Source: Macrostomum hystrix (taxonomy: Eukaryota > Platyhelminthes > Macrostomidae). From it: a stretch of 64,000 bases of DNA. Of the stretch, positions 58,366 through 64,000 are shown one piece after another. A program made the translations under genes and the position numbers. The notes under the pieces were generated by a model, which did not search any database, was not told the DNA's origin, and saw nothing but the letters and a program-made list of their open reading frames with translations. Each line of letters opens with the position of its first letter. Position 1 is the stretch's first letter. The stretch spans positions 6,598,001 to 6,662,000 of the forward strand of contig CATNEN010000003.1 of NCBI GenBank assembly GCA_950097015.1. Reading direction: 5' to 3'.

Positions 58366-58981
58366 CAGTAGGACTACCAAGCCATTTTGCCGCTCGTTTT
58401 TATACAATGGGGAGGGGGAAATTCCCCCCCCCTGAGAAAATTTTTTGGCAGCGCCTGAAAGCTAACCGCGTAGGGTGGTGACTGATTGGTTGACAGACTA
58501 GGCGATGGTGTACTGTAGTTGAGCTGCGCCTAATTTTTAGGCTTCAGCAGTGAAATTTTAGAAATTCGCGTCAGGGAGTCCAGAGTGGCCTATTTCACCA
58601 TTTTTGCATTTGAAGGTCCCGCAGTCCGTCTAGATAAAGGTAGGTGACCACCAACAACGGAGATGATGCAGGCACATTCGGGTGACATGCTGATAAAGTT
58701 TGAAGGTCTGGAAAGGCCGCACTGAGGCGCAGTGCAAATTCGTGTATAGGGGTGTATGAAATACACTAGCTCTTATGGGTACATACATCGGACCTTCGGC
58801 CAGAAACATTGAATATCTCGACGGTCTGAAGAGCTGGCGACTTGTTTCTTGTTTCAGAAGATGCGCAACAAAAAGTTGGCCCGTGTTCTTAAGTTTCGTG
58901 TGCTTGCATTGTTCCGTTCGGGTGCAGCAAAAAAAATTGTCAGGGGGGGAGAAAAAATCCCCCCCCTTGGTAGTTCTACTG
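58366..58981. mobile_element. 616 bp inverted-repeat element flanked by TTAA
   Basis: TTAA (58362-58365) is followed by CAGTAGGACTACCAA; the right end reads TTGGTAGTTCTACTG then TTAA (58982-58985). Inside, a second inverted block pairs CCCCCCCCCTGAGAAAATTT (left) with the reverse of AATTGTCAGGGGGGGGAG (right). No transposase frame, so non-autonomous. The TTAA target suggests piggyBac-type mobilisation (inference). Confidence 0.72.
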
Positions 58982-58985
58982 TTAA

Positions 58986-59629
58986 ATCAATGACTTATGC
59001 TTACTTAGTAAGCATTTCACCGACCCCAGGCAGACCGATGCTCACACACAAGCAATCAAATTCTACTCTCTATCACTAAATCGACAAGAAAATCTAATTA
59101 TTGTGAGTGCTGAATTGCCGTCTACTGTGCACACAATGAGGCAGGGGCAGCAATCGAGCTTATACCAGCTTAAGGGGAAATTGGGATTTATGGGCAATAA
59201 TTGGCAATTAATTCTTGGCAAATCATCAAACAGCAGCCGTAAGCTAATCTGTGTTAGATCAATTAGACAAATAATTATCGACGGCTGTTTACAAAGCAAA
59301 CATAAACCAATAGGAGTCAAATAATCTGTACTAACCATGGGATTGTTTACTACGGGTAATGAAAATACTATGATTAACAATTTGATTTCATTAGTTTATA
59401 CTTGTTTTGACAAAAAGTACGAGTATACTAATTGTCTGTAATTGACTAAAAATTTACTTTGGCTAATTAATAAAACAAACACTTTTCCTAAAATTTATCT
59501 TCATTGAATTAAAATTAAACAAAAATCATTATCCACTAAACAAATCCTTATACTTCGACGCAAAAAACAGTAACAGTAATTCATTACTAATTAGGAAGGT
59601 TATTTTAGTCTTTTTGTACAATAATTCTT
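58986..59629. other. Spacer downstream of the TTAA element
   Basis: No gene seen; AT-rich. Confidence 0.5.
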
Positions 59630-61690
59630 AGCAAGGCCAATATCCTAGCCAATACAAGGCCAATATCCTAGACAATACAAGGTCAATATCCTAGCCAATA
59701 CAAGGTCAATATCCTAGCCAATACAAGGCCAATATCCTAGCCAATACAAGGTCAATATCCTAGCCAATACAAGGCCAATATCCTAGCCAATACAAGGCCA
59801 ATATCCTAGCCAATACAAGGCCAATATCCTAGCCAATACAAGAACAATATCCTAGCCAATACAAGGCCAATATCCTAGCCAATAGAAGAACAATATCCTA
59901 GCCAATACAAGGCCAATATCCTAGCCAATACAAGAACAATATCCTAGCCAATACAAGGCCAATATCCTAGCCAATACAAGGCCAATATCCTAGCCAATAG
60001 AAAAACAATATCCTAGCCAATACAAGGCCAATATCCTAGCCAATACAAGGCCAATATCCTAGCCAATACAAGGCCAATATCCTAGCCAATACAAGGTCAA
60101 TATCCTAGCCAATACAAGGTCAATATCCTAGCCAATACAATCAATATCCTAGCCAATACAAGGCCAATATCCTAGCCAATACAAGGCCAATATCCTAGCC
60201 AATACAAGGCCAATATCCTAGCCAATACAAGGCCAATATCCTAGCCAAGAAGAACAATATCCTAGCCAATACAAGGCCAATATCCTAGCCAATACAAGGC
60301 CAATATCCTAGCCAATACAAGGCCAATATCCTAGACAATACAAGGTCAATATCCTAGCCAATACAAGGTCAATATCCTAGCCAATACAAGGTCAATATCC
60401 TAGCCAATACAAGGCCAATATCCTAGCCAATACAAGGCCAATATCCTAGCCAATACAAGAACAATATCCTAGCCAATACAAGGCCAATATCCTAGCCAAT
60501 ACAAGGCCAATATCCTAGCCAATACAAGGCCAATATCCTAGCCAATACAAGAACAATATCCTAGCCAATACAAGGCCAATATCCTAGCCAATACAAGGCC
60601 AATATCCTAGCCAATACAAGGCCAATATCCTAGCCAATACAAGGCCAATATCCTAGCCAATACAAGAACAATATCCTAGCCAATACAAGAACAATATCCT
60701 AGCCAATACAAGGCCAATATCCTAGCCAATACAAGAACAATATCCTAGCCAATACAAGGCCAATATCCTAGCCAATACAAGGTCAATATCCTAGCCAATA
60801 CAAGGCCAATATCCTAGCCAATAGAAGAACAATATCCTAGCCAATACAAGGCCAATATCCTAGCCAATACAAGAACAATATCCTAGCCAATACAAGGCCA
60901 ATATCCTAGACAATAGAAGAACAATATCCTAGCCAATACAAGGCCAATATCCTAGCCAATAGAAGAACAATATCCTAGCCAATACAAGGCCAATATCCTA
61001 GCCAATACAAGAACAATATCCTAGCCAATACAAGGCCAATATCCTAGACAATAGAAGAACAATATCCTAGCCAATACAAGGCCAATATCCTAGCCAATAC
61101 AAGAACAATATCCTAGCCAATACAAGGCCAATATCCTAGACAATAGAAGAACAATATCCTAGCCAATACAAGGCCAATATCCTAGCCAATAGAAGAACAA
61201 TATCCTAGCCAATACAAGGCCAATATCCTAGACAATAGAAGAACAATATCCTAGCCAATACAAGGCCAATATCCTAGCCAATAGAAGAACAATATCCTAG
61301 CCAATACAAGGCCAATATCCTAGCCAATAGAAGAACAATATCCTAGCCAATAGAAGAACAATATCCTAGCCAATAGAAAAACAATATCCTAGCCAATAGA
61401 AAAACAATATCCTAGCCAATAGAAGAACAATATCCTAGCCAATAGAAAAACAATATCCTAGCCAATAGAAGAACAATATCCTAGCAAATAGAAGAACAAT
61501 ATCCTAGCCAATAGAAAAACAATATCCTAGCCCATAGAGGAACAATATTCTAGCCAAGAAGAACAATATCCTAGCAAATAGAAGAACAATATCCTAGCCA
61601 ATAGAAAAACAATATCCTAGCCCATAGAGGAACAATATTCTAGCCAAGAAGAACAATATCCTAGCCAATAGAAGAACAATAACCTACCTA
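59630..61690. repeat. 2 kb array of a 23 bp CCAAT-containing unit
   Basis: About 90 copies of a 23 bp unit containing GGCCAATATCCTAGCCAATA, with AAGAACAATATCC variants that increase toward the 3' end. Each standard unit carries two CCAAT pentamers. It fills most of the spacer between TRP-like copy 2 and ARV1. Confidence 0.98.
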
Positions 61691-62111
61691 ATTCAAACAG
61701 TAGTATTTTAAATTGATTATGCTTTACGAAATAATGAAAAAATAAGATGGTTCTCAAAGAAGATAAGCTACACACAATAATTTTAATTTGCATTTTTTTG
61801 TTTTCGTGAAAAGTGAAAACAGTGAAAAGTATTAAAAGATACTTACAAATGAAACTGACAGTTGATTAAATGAGAACAAGTACTAATTTGTCTACAAATT
61901 ACAAAACGAACAATAGAAAATATGATACCGTTCTTTACACTCTACCAACAGTAGAGCAAAATGAAAGATTTGTTGGAAAATAATAGAAACTATACTGCGA
62001 GAGTTGGACAACTAACAAAGATAATTAGTGAAAATCGGAACTTACAACAGATTATCTATAAATTTTGGAATCTTCAAATACAAAAGGCTAAGACAAGAAG
62101 ACAATATAAAG
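61691..62111. other. 3' flank of ARV1
   Basis: No gene seen; AT-rich, probably 3' UTR or spacer. Confidence 0.45.
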
Positions 62112-62117
62112 TTTATT
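62112..62117 (-). terminator. Candidate poly(A) signal for ARV1
   Basis: AATAAA on the minus strand, about 220 bp downstream of the ARV1 stop codon. It is the nearest canonical hexamer I saw on that strand. Confidence 0.4.
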
Positions 62118-62337
62118 AGAGTGATGTTCCAGGTCTGATATAAGAAAAAACTATCTTTGTTGACAAATAAATGTCTACTTTTTACGGGAAATAAATTCAG
62201 AAATCTTCTTCGAACTAAACTAAACTGAACTGAACCAAACAGGATTATGAAATCATATGAGTATGAAATCCCAGGATTCTGAAATTCAGTGATTCAGATA
62301 TTAAGAAATGTAGAAATATAACAAAGCTTTAGTGTAC

Positions 62338-63782
62338 CTAAGCCGCCATAAAAAACTGATAGCCCTTAGGCACAAACGGTGGCGGTCGATGCTCAACTGA
62401 GAAATAATCACCGGCGCCCATTCTGATTGGCTGATGGCGTTGCTGACGAAATGCTCCAGTGAACATGCCAATGGAGGGGGTCAGGCCCAGCTGTACGCCA
62501 TATCTGGCCAATACAGCATCGGCTAGCATTGCGATAGTGAATCTGGAGCAATTGCAGGTTAGAATTGCTTCTAGTAGGCAGAGGTGCATTGCCTGACCAG
62601 GTCGGAGTGCCAGCAGACCAGTCAGGGTTAAACTGAAGCTCAGCAGAAATGAAAGCCAAAAGAATAGATCGAATCCAACGGTTGATCGCCAGGCTAGAAG
62701 TGGCAGCAGCATAGCTCGACAGCAACCAGCGACTAAAACTAGCTTGGCTGTTTTGTGCACACTCAGACTGCCTCGATTGACAAATTCGTTTGATAATATA
62801 GCTAGTATCTGCGAATGGCACAGGGGTAACAAGATTATGCACTAGGCGATATGTGTCGAAAAAAATATTATTCAAGGGTGAATTGCGACTAAATACAGGT
62901 ATGGTATACACTTGAACTTTAGCTAAAAACTGTACGGGAGTAATAATTGGGGAGATAACTGAATGGGGATAAATAAGGGGGAGAAATTAGGGAGAGAAAT
63001 TTAGGGAGAGAAATGGAAGGAGAGAAATGGAAGGAGAGAAATGGAAGGAGAGAAATAGTGAGAGCGAAATGGAAGGAGAGAAATAGTGAGAGAGAAATGG
63101 AAGGAGAGAAATAGTGAGAGAGAAATGGAAGGAGAGAAATAGTGAGAGAAATGGAAGGAGAGAAATAGTGAGAGAGAAATGGGAGGAGAGAAATGGAAGG
63201 AGAGAAATGGAAGGAGAGAAATAAAAGGAAAGAAATGCAGGGAGAAAAATAGAAGGAGTATAATGCAGGGAGAGAAATAGTGAGAGAAAATGGAAGTGGA
63301 GAAATGGAAGGAGAGAAATAAATAGAGATAGCGAATGAATAAGGCTAAAAAAGCACAAAATGACATACCATGGAGCCAGTCTGCAGAGCTGACACTAACA
63401 ATTTAGCATAGAATTCCATCTCTTTAGCAGCCGAGAATACAGCAGCGGACAGATCAGAGTCAAGATCCCTGGCCTCCAGCCACAGAGCGTAGGTCTCGCA
63501 GATGACTAATAGCACAAGGCAGCGCCAAACACCGCCATGCGGCAGCTTGTGATTATGCAACAAATGCCGCATAGCAGATAGGCGATGAAGTAGAATATCT
63601 AAGCCAAGCAATAATCTGTCGCATTCGATGTACCGATCGGCAGGTTGGCCGCAATTGTTACACTTGGCCAATTGAACTACATCAGCGCTATACTTTGTAT
63701 ACAGACTGGGTACCGGACTGCCGCATTCGATGCAGGTGTACTGCATTGATGGACTTGGCAATGACTCATCGCTGGATGCCAT
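62338..63782 (-). CDS. ARV1: ARV1 family ER lipid/sterol homeostasis protein (2 exons)
   Basis: Exons 63782-63369 and 62808-62338 join in phase 0 to give 294 residues, close to the animal ARV1 length. The N-terminal ARV1 homology domain is clear: YTCIECGSP and CNNCGQPADRYIECD provide two CxxC pairs for zinc, followed by LLLGLDILLHRLSAMRHLLHN. The rest is membrane protein: VWRCLVLLVICETYALWL, then LVAGCCRAMLLPLLAW and FDLFFWLSFLLSFSLTLTGLLAL. ARV1 acts in the ER membrane in sterol and GPI or sphingolipid homeostasis (family knowledge). The intron (62809-63368) is mostly a GGAGAGAAAT-type array. A TTTTCAG lies 13 nt upstream of the ATG, resembling a trans-splice acceptor. A poly(A) signal candidate lies at 62117-62112. 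Confidence 0.9.
62985..63325 (-). repeat. GGAGAGAAATGGAA array, ARV1 intron
   Basis: 14-16 bp units GGAGAGAAATGGAA and GAGAGAAATAGT. Ends about 45 bp from the donor of exon 1. The sense strand is TTCCATTTCTCTCC, almost pure pyrimidine. Confidence 0.95.
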
Positions 63783-63904
63783 TGGCTGAGCAATAGCTGA
63801 AAATTTTTTTTTAGTTTTTTACTATCTTTTCTACTTATAGTAATCGAGTTAGAAAATATTTCTAAAATTTTATTTCTTTATATTCCATAACGAGTGTTTT
63901 ATTT

Positions 63905-64000
63905 CTCTTGATCCAGGATCTTGATCAAGTCTTGATCCAGGATGTTGATCAAGTATTAATCCAGGATCTTGATCATGTCTTGATCCAGGATCTTGATCAA
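63905..64000. repeat. 24 bp array running off the window end
   Basis: Four units of about 24 bp containing GATCCAGGATCTTGATCAAG, rich in GATC and internally near-palindromic (CTTGATCAAG). Extends beyond the window. Confidence 0.9.

Noticed and set aside
62408-62911. 167 aa minus frame overlapping ARV1 exon 2
   Set aside because: Different frame from the ARV1 membrane segments and extends through the acceptor; shadow.

Overview
The window is from an invertebrate animal nuclear genome. The genes have GT-AG introns (one GC-AG), metazoan families (two FoxQ2 forkhead genes, three TRP-type cation channels, an ER glycoprotein glucosyltransferase, ARV1), tRNA-derived SINEs, and an extreme load of minisatellites. 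FoxQ2 and lineage-specific TRP channels point to a non-vertebrate animal. I cannot name the species or phylum. Acceptor-like AGs just upstream of several start codons would fit a lineage with spliced-leader trans-splicing, but this is unproven.

Layout. FoxQ2-A (397-6968) is the only + strand gene. A roughly 13 kb gene-free block (6969-19940) of tandem arrays follows. FoxQ2-B (22737-19941) faces FoxQ2-A tail to tail. All remaining genes are on the minus strand, head to tail: a TRPM-type channel with N-terminal ankyrin repeats (33010-24322), a full-length 14-exon UGGT (51350-35940), two tandem two-exon TRP-like channels (54063-52111 and 58110-56185), and two-exon ARV1 (63782-62338). I rebuilt exon structures by following reading frame and splice sites. 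Every junction fits except UGGT intron 6.

Repeats. More than 30 tandem arrays occupy the introns and spacers. Almost every UGGT intron is essentially one private minisatellite with its own unit of 14 to 70 bp. Most intronic arrays present their pyrimidine-rich, G-poor strand in the sense transcript. Unrelated arrays share short core words such as AGTGACATT and GTCTCATCTCT. One array has expanded inside coding sequence (the Gly/Asp/Glu tail of FoxQ2-B), and another abuts the problematic UGGT acceptor. Mobile elements include a 600 bp SINE with a perfect 13 bp target duplication, a multi-copy SINE family with a tRNA-like head, a third SINE type, and a 616 bp TTAA-flanked inverted-repeat element.

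Functional view. UGGT is a folding sensor in the ER lumen and ARV1 is an ER lipid/sterol homeostasis membrane protein; the three TRP genes are presumptive sensory or ionic channels; the FoxQ2 pair are presumptive repressors carrying a C-terminal eh1-like Groucho motif. Nothing indicates an operon or shared pathway. The most distinctive thing here is the intron and minisatellite organisation, followed by the ankyrin-TRPM architecture and the FoxQ2 pair.
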